Assembly (NCBI RefSeq): GCF_000981385.1
Contig: NZ_LATZ01000119.1
Coordinates: forward strand, 1-64,000
Length of the DNA stretch: 64,000 nucleotides
Direction of reading: 5' to 3'
Origin: Bacillus sp. SA1-12
GTDB taxonomy: Bacteria > Bacillota > Bacilli > Bacillales > Bacillaceae
The position numbers were made by a program, and so were the translations under genes. The stretch's first letter is position 1. Each line of letters opens with the position of its first letter. This document shows positions 18,281 through 26,536 of this stretch, piece by piece. The notes beneath the pieces were generated by a model. It had not been told where the DNA came from and did not search any database. It saw nothing but the letters and a program-made list of their open reading frames with translations.

Positions 18281-18318
18281 AAAAAGGATACAGGCTTTTT
18301 GCTTTGTATCTTTTTTTT
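18281..18318 (+). terminator. Terminator after the GNAT gene
   Basis: AAAAAGGATACA (18281-18292) pairs with TGTATCTTTTT (from 18305), followed by a T run. Confidence 0.7.
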
Positions 18319-18450
18319 ATTTCAAACGCAGCATGCAGTAAAATGTCATCTAATGTTACTTTAATGAATAGTTTTCTTTGTTTAAAACAAATACTTAATA
18401 AAGGCTTTAAAGTAAGGCATTTAATAAAAGTTAATTTAGAAGGTGAGATT

Positions 18451-19638
18451 ATGCAAAATCTATTGTTAACTCATAATGATTTAGATGGAGTAAGCTGCGG
18501 GATCCTGGCAAAGTATGCATTAGCAGAAAAGATAGAGGTGTATTATCATTCTGTAAACAGTTTAAATTATCATGTGGAGAAATTTCTTAATGAAGCTGAA
18601 GGAAAGAAAACAACATCAAATCTTTACATAACAGACCTTTCGGTTAATAACGAAAATGAAATAAGATTAAATGATTTTGCAATAAAGGGAGGAAAAATAC
18701 AATTAATTGATCATCACAAATCTGCCCTTCATATAAATAAATATAACTGGTCACATATACAGGTAGAAGAGACAGAAGGAAAATTAGCTTCTGCTACTTC
18801 ATTATTTTATCAATTTTTAATAGAAGAAAAGATGATAAAGGCAAAACCTTCATTAAATGAATACGTCGAATTAGTCCGTCAATACGATACATGGGAATGG
18901 GAGAAACATGGAAATATCAACGCAAAAAGATTAAATGATCTTTTATATATGCAATCCATTGAAGAATTTGAAGGGAAGATGCTTGAAAGGCTTTCGCAAA
19001 ATGCTCATTTTTCATTTGATGAATTTGAAGAAAAAGTATTAGACATAGAAGAGAAAAAAACAGATCGTTATATTCGTCGAAAAACAAAGGAATTGGTTCA
19101 AGCAAATATAGGAAAGCTTTGCGTTGGGATCGTCCATGCTGAGTCCTATCATTCAGAATTAGGGAATGCATTAGGAAAAGAATTTCCTCATTTGGATTGT
19201 ATAGTGATTTTAAACATGGGGAGTAAAAAAATCGGTTTTCGTACGATTCATGATCATGTAGATGTATCAAAACTTGCCTCAACCTATGGCGGGGGAGGTC
19301 ATGCGAAAGCAGCTGGATGTTCAATCACAAAAGAAGCTTACAATGATTTTATTGAAAAACCATTCACCATTAAACCGTTATTAGAGGATGCACGGCATAA
19401 CCAATATAATAAAAAGGAACGTTGTGCACATTTCGAAAATAGACAAGAAGAACAGTTTCTCATTTATCAAAAGGCAAAAGGTAAATGGGTAATTGAAAAA
19501 AATCATGTTCTCCTATCAGAAAAATACCTAACCTTTGAATTGGCAGAACGATTTTTAAAAAGATCCTATTCAGCAGGACTTACGAAGGATGAGAAACTAA
19601 TAAGTTATTTAATCGAGTCGTATAACCGCATAAAATAA
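18451..19638 (+). CDS. nrnB: DHH/DHHA1 phosphoesterase, NrnB-like oligoribonuclease
   Basis: Probable 3'-5' exonuclease on very short RNAs (nanoRNase B type). The DHH domain has HNDLDGVSCGILA at the N-terminus, YITDLSV with its metal-binding Asp, and LIDHHKSA (the DHH signature); a DHHA1 domain follows, with GGGGHAKAAG near residue 290. Start: the frame stays open upstream to 18304, but that region overlaps the preceding terminator; AGGTGAG lies before the ATG at 18451, giving 395 residues (B. subtilis NrnB 399). It is followed by a C-terminal extension typical of this subgroup. Monocistronic. Confidence 0.82.
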   Translation: MQNLLLTHNDLDGVSCGILAKYALAEKIEVYYHSVNSLNYHVEKFLNEAEGKKTTSNLYITDLSVNNENEIRLNDFAIKGGKIQLIDHHKSALHINKYNWSHIQVEETEGKLASATSLFYQFLIEEKMIKAKPSLNEYVELVRQYDTWEWEKHGNINAKRLNDLLYMQSIEEFEGKMLERLSQNAHFSFDEFEEKVLDIEEKKTDRYIRRKTKELVQANIGKLCVGIVHAESYHSELGNALGKEFPHLDCIVILNMGSKKIGFRTIHDHVDVSKLASTYGGGGHAKAAGCSITKEAYNDFIEKPFTIKPLLEDARHNQYNKKERCAHFENRQEEQFLIYQKAKGKWVIEKNHVLLSEKYLTFELAERFLKRSYSAGLTKDEKLISYLIESYNRIK

Positions 19639-19806
19639 TGGGGCAGGGGGTTGTCTTATAAAGGGTCATGCTTCACCAACAAATACGAATGACAGACCTT
19701 TCAAAATTATTATGTAGTGTTTGTGAGCAGACCCTTTCATCTTAAGTTACCTTTGGTTACTTTTCAAACGGCTATGTTATTCAGAAGTTGATTTTATTTA
19801 GTAAAA

Positions 19807-19953
19807 CTATGCTGGTTCCACTTGTGATAATTCTGTTCGGTGTACTAGAATTATGTCATTAATCTCTGATTCTAGCTTTCTTAATTCACAATAGCCACTG
19901 GAGTATGTGTAAAATACTTCGTATATTTCCTCATTATAGATAACAACTTCCAC
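19807..19953 (-). CDS. 48-residue hypothetical protein
   Basis: Short minus-strand gene with GTG start and AAAGGTGG seven bases upstream. The product (starts MEVVIYNEEIYEVFYTYSSG) is acidic, with no membrane span, and ends in RTELSQVEPA. I do not recognise the family. The strong ribosome binding site and balanced composition support a real small gene in the otherwise empty 19.64-20.05 kb gap. Confidence 0.5.
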   Translation of the reverse strand: MEVVIYNEEIYEVFYTYSSGYCELRKLESEINDIILVHRTELSQVEPA

Positions 19954-20045
19954 TAAAAAACCACCTTTATACTCCTAATTTTTTTATATGTTACCCTCAT
20001 TTATAGAATGTAAACTAGTTTTTTAGTGCTATTTTTAATCAATGC

Positions 20046-20489
20046 TTAATCCACTACAATCGTAGCAATCATCGGTATGCCATGCCCAGCATGACTATGC
20101 GTATCACAAATTAGTCTATAAGTGCCCTCTTCTTTAAAATGTAGAGGAACAATCGTTTCTTCTCCTTTTTTAACAGTGCCTTTTATATCAGTTCCTTCAA
20201 TGTAAAAAGGGTGTTCTTCACCATTTACACCAAAAATACTTAAAGATACATCTTTATCTTTTGGGATGACAATAGTACCTGGATCAAACCGGTAAGCTTC
20301 AATCTTCTTCCCATCAGCTGTTGTTGAGGTGAACTCTCCGGTTACCATGTTAATGACAAGATCACTGCTCTGTTCCTGACTATTTTGAAATGTTGGAATG
20401 GCATCATTTGTATAATAATATAATCCGCCAACTACAATAGCTGCAACAACTAGCAACAACCACTTTCTTTTAATGATGACAAACTTCAT
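20046..20489 (-). CDS. Membrane-anchored cupredoxin-domain protein
   Basis: Likely extracytoplasmic copper protein. A single N-terminal span (about residues 8-25, LLLVVAAIVVGGLYYY) anchors or exports it. The rest is a cupredoxin fold with candidate copper ligands His in GEEHPFYIEG and the C-terminal cluster CDTHSHAGHGIPM (Cys, His and Met), in the arrangement seen in plastocyanin-like and nitrosocyanin-like domains. The 147-residue length fits a stand-alone cupredoxin. GGAGGGAA precedes the ATG. Its redox partner or copper-delivery role is not indicated by neighbours. A long dyad lies about 180 bp upstream. Confidence 0.82.
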   Translation of the reverse strand: MKFVIIKRKWLLLVVAAIVVGGLYYYTNDAIPTFQNSQEQSSDLVINMVTGEFTSTTADGKKIEAYRFDPGTIVIPKDKDVSLSIFGVNGEEHPFYIEGTDIKGTVKKGEETIVPLHFKEEGTYRLICDTHSHAGHGIPMIATIVVD

Positions 20490-20810
20490 AACGTTCCCTC
20501 CTCGTGTAGCATTTCTACTTATCTATATGATATATAATAGTGGAACTTGTCTAAAAGTTTTAAATGTGAATGAATTATTGCTAATTAGTTATTTTTTCCT
20601 AAAATGAGGTAAGCAATTGTTAAACAAATGCTAAGTTTTTTATTTTAAAATTTAAATCTTTAGGGTTTCCTAATATCTGATATTATGTTATATTAGGAAA
20701 GCGATGAGCTGAATTGTGTAAGTCGAGAGACATGCCAACTGGCAAAATGCACGATGTGGCGTGCAGTCTTTCGCCTCAATACGCAAAAAGACGTCTTTTA
20801 GACGTCTTTT
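20490..20810. other. Intergenic region with a 35-bp dyad and possible small RNA
   Basis: TTTCCTAATAT (20666-20676) and ATATTAGGAAA (20690-20700) form a perfect 11-bp inverted repeat around a 13-bp spacer. It is followed by about 85 bp that is more GC-rich than its surroundings, then the strong terminator at 20785-20812. This could be an operator region for the cupredoxin gene, or a plus-strand small RNA. Confidence 0.45.
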
Positions 20811-20812
20811 TT
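20785..20812. terminator. Bidirectional terminator
   Basis: AAAAAGACGTC pairs with GACGTCTTTTTT around TTTTA. It has T runs on both strands, so it can end the kinase-like gene on the minus strand and anything transcribed rightward from 20.70 kb. Confidence 0.8.
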
Positions 20813-21470
20813 ACTTATATTCATTATAATATTCCTGTTTTTTCCTAAAGCCGCTTAATAATAAATACAGCTGATAGCCTTTTCTAATGATTTCTAAGAA
20901 CCAATATGGAATAGGAATGTTCATAATTTTGAATAAGGGAAGGTAAAGAAAGTAATAAAATCTTTTGAAATGCTTCCATTTTGGACAATTGTATGGTTTT
21001 AGAAAATCGGACACATCAACAATAAACCCTTTTCCATCCTTCATCATCACATTTTTTCCATGGATATCTGTAGGATTTAATCCAAGTTGTTTTGCATCTT
21101 CAATTGCTTTGTCGACATCTTCTATAACCGAGTGAGGAATATATACACCCTCAATTAACGCCTGATAGAGTGTTATGCCGTTTAATCTTTTCAGAACGAG
21201 ATAACGGTCACCATATTCAAAAAGTTTTGAAAAAGCAGTAAGATTGCCTAGTTTTTTGTAGGCGAGTATTTCTTCCTTAATGCCATATCGATTTTCTGCA
21301 TATACTTTTACAACTCTGCCATCAAGTGAAAAGTGGGTAAAAACAGCAGCAAAATTTCCCTTTCCAATTATCTTCCATCCATTTGGAATGTTTGTTACAT
21401 AGACAGGATCGTAAGGATCTTTACTAATAATCTTAACATTTTTTATTAGTTCATTTTTTATCCAACTCAT
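20811..21470 (-). CDS. Small protein-kinase-like protein (YrzF-like)
   Basis: 219-residue protein with an abbreviated kinase fold. Visible are a glycine loop variant GKGNFAAVF (residues 37-45), VVKVYAE with the probable ATP-binding Lys, a catalytic-loop variant with the order D-I-H-G-K-N in NPTDIHGKNVMM instead of H-R-D, and FIVDVSDF in place of DFG. It then ends in a hydrophobic, Tyr-rich C-terminus (about residues 170-210) that may contact the membrane. Small kinases of this kind (YrzF) occur in Bacillus. Whether it phosphorylates proteins or small molecules is not evident. Confidence 0.75.
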   Translation of the reverse strand: MSWIKNELIKNVKIISKDPYDPVYVTNIPNGWKIIGKGNFAAVFTHFSLDGRVVKVYAENRYGIKEEILAYKKLGNLTAFSKLFEYGDRYLVLKRLNGITLYQALIEGVYIPHSVIEDVDKAIEDAKQLGLNPTDIHGKNVMMKDGKGFIVDVSDFLKPYNCPKWKHFKRFYYFLYLPLFKIMNIPIPYWFLEIIRKGYQLYLLLSGFRKKQEYYNEYK

Positions 21471-21556
21471 TTTTACACCTCTGCTAAATAAGCACTAAAC
21501 TTTCGTGAAGTGCATCTCACAGTAACCTGAGGTAAAGTTTGTGCGCTTTATTGCAA

Positions 21557-21600
21557 AATAAAATCCCATGCATGCACATGGGATTTTATTAAAAAAAAAC
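21557..21600 (-). terminator. Terminator after the YdjO gene
   Basis: AATAAAATCCCATG (21557-21570) pairs perfectly with CATGGGATTTTATT (21577-21590) around CATGCA. It sits about 30 bp past the ydjO-like stop. Confidence 0.75.
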
Positions 21601-21622
21601 GAAAAACTCGTTATAAATCCAA

Positions 21623-21832
21623 TTATTCCTTTTTTGCATTTACTGCTGAAAAGTTCTCTACAACTGGTAAAGTACGTTCATCTTCAACCATAGCATGTCC
21701 ACAAAGCGGACAATCTGGGTTCTCGTTAGATTTGAAATTATCTCTCATCCAACCATTGCATTCTTCTGATCCACAATTCCATATCTTTAAGTTTACCTCT
21801 GGTGGCTTCTCGACTTGCTGTTGAAATCTCAT
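21623..21832 (-). CDS. ydjO: Cold-inducible protein YdjO family, zinc-finger-like
   Basis: 69-residue protein with the YdjO pattern: WNCGSEECNGWMRDNF followed by PDCPLCGHAMV, i.e. two C-x2-4-C knuckles that could bind one zinc ion. YdjO is described as cold-inducible in B. subtilis and its molecular role is unknown. The N- and C-terminal tails are hydrophilic and probably disordered. It is monocistronic on the minus strand, with its own terminator. Confidence 0.85.
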   Translation of the reverse strand: MRFQQQVEKPPEVNLKIWNCGSEECNGWMRDNFKSNENPDCPLCGHAMVEDERTLPVVENFSAVNAKKE

Positions 21833-21970
21833 TTAAACACATCCTTTAGTAAGGAGATTAACTACTACATACATTATACACATTTTTCCTCACAATATGT
21901 ATAATACTTACTAAAATCCTTCCAAGTCTTGTTAAATGCTTACGACCAGTCAAAGGAATAAAATCTTCAA

Positions 21971-22150
21971 TTATACTTCTTTTAATTCTGCAACAGGAAC
22001 CTGAGTTCTTTCCTCAAGCGGGCCCCTTAAATGACAAGTAACCATTTCCTGATCTTCATGTAATTCATCAATCCAGACAGAGGTACCGTGGTACATGACT
22101 TTGATATCTGCTGGTGAAGAAAGGATTTGTTTCACTCGATTTATATCCAA
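21971..22150 (-). CDS. sspH: Small acid-soluble spore protein, SspH family
   Basis: 59-residue protein starting MDINRVKQILSSPADIKV with YHGTSVWIDELHE; the order of D/N-I-x-R-x-K-x-I-x-x-S-P, Y-x-G-x-x-V-W-I and a C-terminal V-P-V-x-x-L-x-E is that of H-type SASPs, minor proteins of the spore core expressed in the forespore. TTG start with TAGGAGGAA upstream. No DNA-binding alpha/beta-type SASP motif is expected in this family. Easily missed because it is under 60 codons. Confidence 0.82.
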   Translation of the reverse strand: MDINRVKQILSSPADIKVMYHGTSVWIDELHEDQEMVTCHLRGPLEERTQVPVAELKEV

Positions 22151-22232
22151 TTTTATTCCTCCTAATTTAATTGTTTATACTGTAAAAATCTTTATTTTAT
22201 TTTTTGCCAGATAAATAATTTTTATCCTAATT

Positions 22233-23417
22233 TTATTCATTGATTAAACGATTGTTATCAGGCTTTCTTTTGAAAGGTACAAGTTTCCCATAAGTGAAGC
22301 AGCGCCATAGCCATTCAAATGGTCCATGATGAAAATAAATAAGCCAGTAATAGCTAAATAATAATTGACCTGAGAATAAGATGAAGCTAAAAAGGGTTCC
22401 TTGAAGTAATCCAATCTCACCATATAAATGAAAAAATCGATAAAAACTAATACATATAATCGATTGCAAAAGATAATTGGTTAACGCCATTTTTCCAATA
22501 AAACGAAAGAGAAATAAAGCTCTCGTTTTTTTTGTAAGAAAATAAAACGAGCTCATATATAAAATGCTCATGATAATTCCGCTAATACTTGTTAGAAATT
22601 GGCTCAGCCCTTCCGCTGATAAACCTAAGGAAAAAGTGGAAGTTAAGATGATCCCGTTCACCACAAGGAAAGGGATGCTGAAAATAAAACTCCATGTCCA
22701 TATTCTTTTTATTTGAAAATCGTTATTTTCGTTATGTACATATAATTGCTTCTTTCCTGTATAAAGACCCAGCAAAAACATCCCTAAAACCGGGATCATA
22801 GCAAAAGGAATTTGTAAAAGAATGGGAAGGATCTCAATCTTCAAACGATATAAAAGCCATTCAGGATAACTGGCTTCCATATAGACGGATGTATATTCTA
22901 AAACAATGTTTTCAAATAAATGTTTATTAAACTGAGCTTCATTCGGAATATAAAAAATGCTTGCACCAAGCAAAACATGATAAAGAACGATGAAAAAAAA
23001 AGCCCAATAAATAATAGAACGATTTGAAAGTTTATGAAAAAATATCAGAAAAAGCCCAGTTAGTGCATAGAGATGCAAGATATCGCCGTACCATATAAAA
23101 ACTAAGTGAAAAAGACCGAACATGAGAAGAATAAGTAATCTCCGAATAAAAAGGTTTATGCCATTTGTCTTGTTGTAATAAAAATAAAAACCAACACCAA
23201 ATAGAAAAGAAAAAATTGGATAAAATTTCATTTGGATAAAAAGTTGAAAAAATAGTGCTAGAATAAGTTCTAACCCATAATAGGTTTTAGTTTTACCATA
23301 ATACATCTCAATAAATTCAGGTGAATAAAAGCTTTGCATGTTTACTAACAAAATACCAAATAGCGCAAACCCGCGAATGATATCTATCAATTGGATCCTG
23401 TTTTGATGATCATTCAT
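22233..23417 (-). CDS. DUF418 family membrane protein (YeiB-like)
   Basis: Polytopic membrane protein of 394 residues with about ten hydrophobic segments. The N-terminus RIQLIDIIRGFALFGILLVNM is the hallmark of the YeiB/DUF418 family, and the C-terminal DUF418 half carries FRFIGKMALTNYLLQSI and ends with GPFEWLWRCFTYGK. It is related to acyltransferase-3-like proteins; the function is unknown and a role in transport or modification at the envelope is only inferred. The in-frame ATG at 23417 is preferred to 23447 because AGAGGG lies eight bases upstream. Confidence 0.88.
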   Translation of the reverse strand: MNDHQNRIQLIDIIRGFALFGILLVNMQSFYSPEFIEMYYGKTKTYYGLELILALFFQLFIQMKFYPIFSFLFGVGFYFYYNKTNGINLFIRRLLILLMFGLFHLVFIWYGDILHLYALTGLFLIFFHKLSNRSIIYWAFFFIVLYHVLLGASIFYIPNEAQFNKHLFENIVLEYTSVYMEASYPEWLLYRLKIEILPILLQIPFAMIPVLGMFLLGLYTGKKQLYVHNENNDFQIKRIWTWSFIFSIPFLVVNGIILTSTFSLGLSAEGLSQFLTSISGIIMSILYMSSFYFLTKKTRALFLFRFIGKMALTNYLLQSIICISFYRFFHLYGEIGLLQGTLFSFILFSGQLLFSYYWLIYFHHGPFEWLWRCFTYGKLVPFKRKPDNNRLINE

Positions 23418-23513
23418 TTCACTGCCCTCTTTTACTTTTAATGTCAACCTTTGTTCATTTTATCACAATCCCAGAAAGGAAAAATGTTCAAAGGCATAAT
23501 CCTTCAGGGAAAA

Positions 23514-23559
23514 TAAAAAAAGGAGCAAACTAAGGTTTTGGCCCTTATGAGAAAGCTCC
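23514..23559 (-). terminator. Terminator after the 64-residue protein gene
   Basis: On the minus strand, GGAGC...TAAGG pairs with CCTTA...GCTCC and is followed by seven T residues. Confidence 0.65.
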
Positions 23560-23571
23560 CTCTTTTAGAAA

Positions 23572-23766
23572 CTATTCTTTTTTATTCCTATTTTCGAACA
23601 CATCTCGGCCAATCGCCCCGACAGACATATCTGTATTAGCCCTAGAATTGATACTGCTACTTATATCCGTATTTTTTTCATGTGCATTTTTTTGATCAGA
23701 ACCAAGATACTCAGACTTATGCTTCGCTTCTGTTTTAATAAATTGGTTAAAGTTTTCATTCACCAT
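23572..23766 (-). CDS. 64-residue hydrophilic hypothetical protein
   Basis: Small Asn/Lys/Glu-rich protein without a membrane span (starts MVNENFNQFIKTEAK; ends VGAIGRDVFENRNKKE). I do not recognise it. An AGGAG lies 12 bases before ATG 23766; the in-frame ATG at 23778 overlaps this sequence and is less likely. It sits beside a SASP gene, and its hydrophilic, Cys-free composition would suit a minor spore protein, but this is only a guess from context. Confidence 0.5.
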   Translation of the reverse strand: MVNENFNQFIKTEAKHKSEYLGSDQKNAHEKNTDISSSINSRANTDMSVGAIGRDVFENRNKKE

Positions 23767-23850
23767 GATAAGGATCATCTCCTAATAATAAAGTTTTTCC
23801 AACCTATCTTAACCGATTTTTAATTGTTTCATGAAACGTGGTTGAAATAT

Positions 23851-23879
23851 GAAAAAGGTACCAATAAGGTACCTTTTAG
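23851..23879 (-). terminator. Terminator after the SASP gene
   Basis: AAAAGGTACC (23853-23862) pairs with GGTACCTTTT (23868-23877) around AATAA; T residues follow on both strands. Confidence 0.75.
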
Positions 23880-23901
23880 CCAACTTATATGAAATGTGAA
23901 A

Positions 23902-24108
23902 TTATTGTACTCTGCCACTCATTTGTTGCTGAGCAAAAGAAACTAAACGTTTTGTGATTTCACCACCAACAGATCCATTTGCACGAGATGTTGTTTCTGC
24001 ACCAAGGTTTACTCCAAATTCTGAAGCAATTTCAAATTTCATTTGGTCGATCGCCTGAGCAGCACCAGGTACTAAAAGTTGGTTTGAGCTATTACCGTTG
24101 CTTGCCAT
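23902..24108 (-). CDS. Alpha/beta-type small acid-soluble spore protein
   Basis: DNA-coating SASP of the spore core, 68 residues. It has the germination-protease region [13 protein letters not shown] (cleavage expected in E-I-A-S-E), the Asn/Gln-rich N-terminus, and the conserved C-terminal block with [18 protein letters not shown]. It protects spore DNA from UV and heat and is degraded by GPR on germination. Expression would be forespore-specific (SigG); I could not place a convincing SigG promoter by eye. AAAGGAGA precedes the ATG. It is one of several sspA/B/C/D-type paralogues, so no letter is given. Confidence 0.95.
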   Translation of the reverse strand: MASNGNSSNQLLVPGAAQAIDQMKFEIASEFGVNLGAETTSRANGSVGGEITKRLVSFAQQQMSGRVQ

Positions 24109-24360
24109 ATTGATCCATCTCCTTTATAAATGAGTAATTGGTGGGTTAAGTTGGATTTGCACCAAGCTTTTAACCTACTAGGCTAACCCGTTTTAAAATC
24201 TAGGTAATGATTTGTAAAGATTTGTTGATAATAATATTTCACCATCTGCTCGAAATATTCTATTTGCTGTTTAGTAAGTATTTCCAATAACTGCAAGAGA
24301 ACTATCTTTATGAATTTGTGGAATAATACTAGCAATAACTTTTGAGTAGGAGTAGATCTT

Positions 24361-25146
24361 ATGACGACGATAACATTAGAGAATAACAAAAAAATAACTT
24401 ACGACGACCTTGGTGAAGGGACACCTATAATCTTTATTCATCCACCTGGAATGGGGAGGCATGTTTTTTATTATCAACGGAAGCTAAGTGAAAAGATGAG
24501 GGTGATTATCCCCGATTTAACAGGTCATGGAGATAGTTCTTCTGCAGATGTAAATGATATTTCTATCCAGTATTATAGTAAAGAAATCTTGGCTTTACTT
24601 GATGAATTAAAGATCAAGTCTGCCGTATTTTGCGGTTATTCCGCTGGAGGCGGTATTGCACAATTGATAAGCTCCCATAGCCAGGAGCGGGTGGAAGGAC
24701 TAATTTTAATTGGGGGATATCCAGCTGTTTTAAATCCTTCGCTAAAAGCGGAACATAAACTAGGAATGTATATGGTTAAGCAACATAGAAATTTGTTAAC
24801 CAAAATTATAGCTAACAGTCATACCAAAAATAAAAATCTAAAAGAGCTCTTGATTTCACATATGAACAAAGCACAACAAGATGTATGGTATAAATTTTAC
24901 CAAGAGGTTCTTAATATGAATTTAACAAACGATATTGTAGGGATACGTGTTCCATTACTTTGGATGGATGGAACTAGATCTGATGCCATTAATTTATACC
25001 AAAAATTTTATAGAAATCGCTCAGTTAATGATCGTATAGTCCTGTTTAAACATGTAAATCATCAAATTCCAACTAAGAAATGGAAGTCGGTGAATGAAGA
25101 AATCGTTCAATATATATGTAAATTAGGAAAAAATTTAAACTTATAG
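24361..25146 (+). CDS. Alpha/beta hydrolase
   Basis: 261-residue serine hydrolase with a canonical fold. The oxyanion region is FIHPPGMGRH, the nucleophile elbow is GYSAGGG with Ser at about residue 94, the acid is probably Asp in LWMDGTRSDA, and the catalytic His lies in FKHVNHQIPTKKW near the C-terminus. The cap region is short. No signal peptide. The substrate cannot be assigned; the next gene (galM) is 97 bp away and may be separately transcribed. Confidence 0.85.
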   Translation: MTTITLENNKKITYDDLGEGTPIIFIHPPGMGRHVFYYQRKLSEKMRVIIPDLTGHGDSSSADVNDISIQYYSKEILALLDELKIKSAVFCGYSAGGGIAQLISSHSQERVEGLILIGGYPAVLNPSLKAEHKLGMYMVKQHRNLLTKIIANSHTKNKNLKELLISHMNKAQQDVWYKFYQEVLNMNLTNDIVGIRVPLLWMDGTRSDAINLYQKFYRNRSVNDRIVLFKHVNHQIPTKKWKSVNEEIVQYICKLGKNLNL

Positions 25147-25242
25147 CAGGAAAAAACAAATAAATAACTAATAGTATATAGATTGATGTTTTATTTAACG
25201 AATAAAGACATAATAAGGAATTAAGCTGAAGGAGAGAGAAGC

Positions 25243-26286
25243 ATGAGGGTTGTAAAAGTACAATTTGGTGAATACAAAGGTGAAGAGGTTTATTCTTATT
25301 CACTTCAAAATAAAGACGGAATGAAGGTAACCTGTATTAATCTTGGCTGTATTATTACTGAAATCCTTACCCCAAATAAAGAGGGACAATTTGAAAATGT
25401 AGTTCTTGGATTTGATGATGTTGAGAATTATCTTGAAAATTCCCCTTATTTTGGTGCAGTAGTAGGCCGAGTTGCAGGAAGAATTAAAAACGGTAGCTTT
25501 GAATTAGACGGAGAAACCTATCAATTACCACAAAATGAAAACGCCAATCATTTACATGGAGGACTTGAGGGCTTTGACCGAAAACTTTGGGAAGCAGAGC
25601 CATTTGAAACAGACGGTGGGACAGGAATAGAATTTAATTATATTAGTAAAGATGGGGAAGAGGGATACCCAGGTACTTTAACTGTAAAAGTAACGTATTT
25701 ATTAACAGATCAAAACGAATTGATTGTTACGTACGCTGCCACAACAGATAAGAAAACTTTAGTGAATTTAACGAACCATACATACTTTAATTTAAGTGGT
25801 AATATAAAAAATGATATTTTATCACATAAATTAAAGATAAATAGCAAAAAATTCCTAGAACTTAATGAGGATTTCATTCCAACTGGAACGTTTCTTGATG
25901 TTGAAAATACTCCATTTGATTTCCTAAAAGAAAAAGAACTGCGTGAAGCGATTTTAGCAGATCACAAGCAGGTTCAATTAGTTGGACAAGGAATTGATCA
26001 TCCATTTTTATTAGATGATGATCAAAAGAAGGAAATCATTTTACTTGATGAGGAAAGTGGAAGAAAGCTAATTGTTGAAACAGAAGAACAAAGCGTTGTT
26101 GTTTACACATCAAATATGTTAGGTGACTTTAGAATAAGAGATGTGCAAGCAAGAAAGTATTTAGGAATTTGTTTAGAAACACAAGGGCTTCCAGACTCTA
26201 TCCATCATCCACAGTTTTCTCCTTGTATTCTGGATGCTGGTGATGAATATAAAACAACGACAAAATTCATCTTTACAATTAACTAA
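25243..26286 (+). CDS. galM: Aldose 1-epimerase (galactose mutarotase)
   Basis: Interconverts alpha and beta anomers of galactose/glucose. 347 residues, normal for GalM. Substrate-binding and catalytic residues are visible: HLHGGLEGFDRKLWEAE (about residues 104-120), the catalytic His in LVNLTNHTYFNL (about 172-183), Asp in GIDHPFLLDD (about 245), and the catalytic Glu in GICLETQGLPDS (about 308). AAGGAGAG precedes the ATG. It is not beside other gal genes here, so it probably acts as a general mutarotase. Confidence 0.93.
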   Translation: MRVVKVQFGEYKGEEVYSYSLQNKDGMKVTCINLGCIITEILTPNKEGQFENVVLGFDDVENYLENSPYFGAVVGRVAGRIKNGSFELDGETYQLPQNENANHLHGGLEGFDRKLWEAEPFETDGGTGIEFNYISKDGEEGYPGTLTVKVTYLLTDQNELIVTYAATTDKKTLVNLTNHTYFNLSGNIKNDILSHKLKINSKKFLELNEDFIPTGTFLDVENTPFDFLKEKELREAILADHKQVQLVGQGIDHPFLLDDDQKKEIILLDEESGRKLIVETEEQSVVVYTSNMLGDFRIRDVQARKYLGICLETQGLPDSIHHPQFSPCILDAGDEYKTTTKFIFTIN

Positions 26287-26295
26287 TAGATTTCA

Positions 26296-26345
26296 AGAGG
26301 ATGTCTCATTCGAAATAAGACAAGAGCATCCTCTAGGTTTTTTTA
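26296..26345 (+). terminator. Terminator after galM
   Basis: AGAGGATG (26296-26303) pairs with CATCCTCT (26327-26334), followed by AGG and a T run. Confidence 0.75.
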
Positions 26346-26353
26346 ACTATTTT

Positions 26354-26536
26354 TTAAGGATATGGCACATGAATACTGTCTACCGTTCCAGGTTCATCCT
26401 GGATATTGCTAAGAGTATCAAGATATTGTTTAAACTCCCGCTTTAACTCCTCAGGAGCTCCAGGTTTTAAATGCCAATTTCCTGGTTCATCAACAAAATA
26501 TTCACTTTTTACAAATTCAGGCAGTTTTTCTGGCAT
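26354..26536 (-). CDS. 60-residue hypothetical protein
   Basis: Small acidic protein (starts MPEKLPEFVKSEYF) with Pro-rich ends (tail SIHVPYP) and a central segment GNWHLKPGAPEELKREFKQY. The start has an excellent ribosome binding site (AGGAGGAAGGAAAC before ATG). I do not recognise the family. It is convergent with galM and no partner gene is adjacent. Confidence 0.6.
   Translation of the reverse strand: MPEKLPEFVKSEYFVDEPGNWHLKPGAPEELKREFKQYLDTLSNIQDEPGTVDSIHVPYP

Noticed and set aside
18304-18450. Upstream extension of the NrnB-like protein
   Set aside because: The first part overlaps the GNAT terminator, the sequence is not DHH-like, and a good site lies before ATG 18451.
24183-24389. 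Minus-strand frame before the alpha/beta hydrolase
   Set aside because: It overlaps the hydrolase start and has low-complexity sequence without an initiation site.
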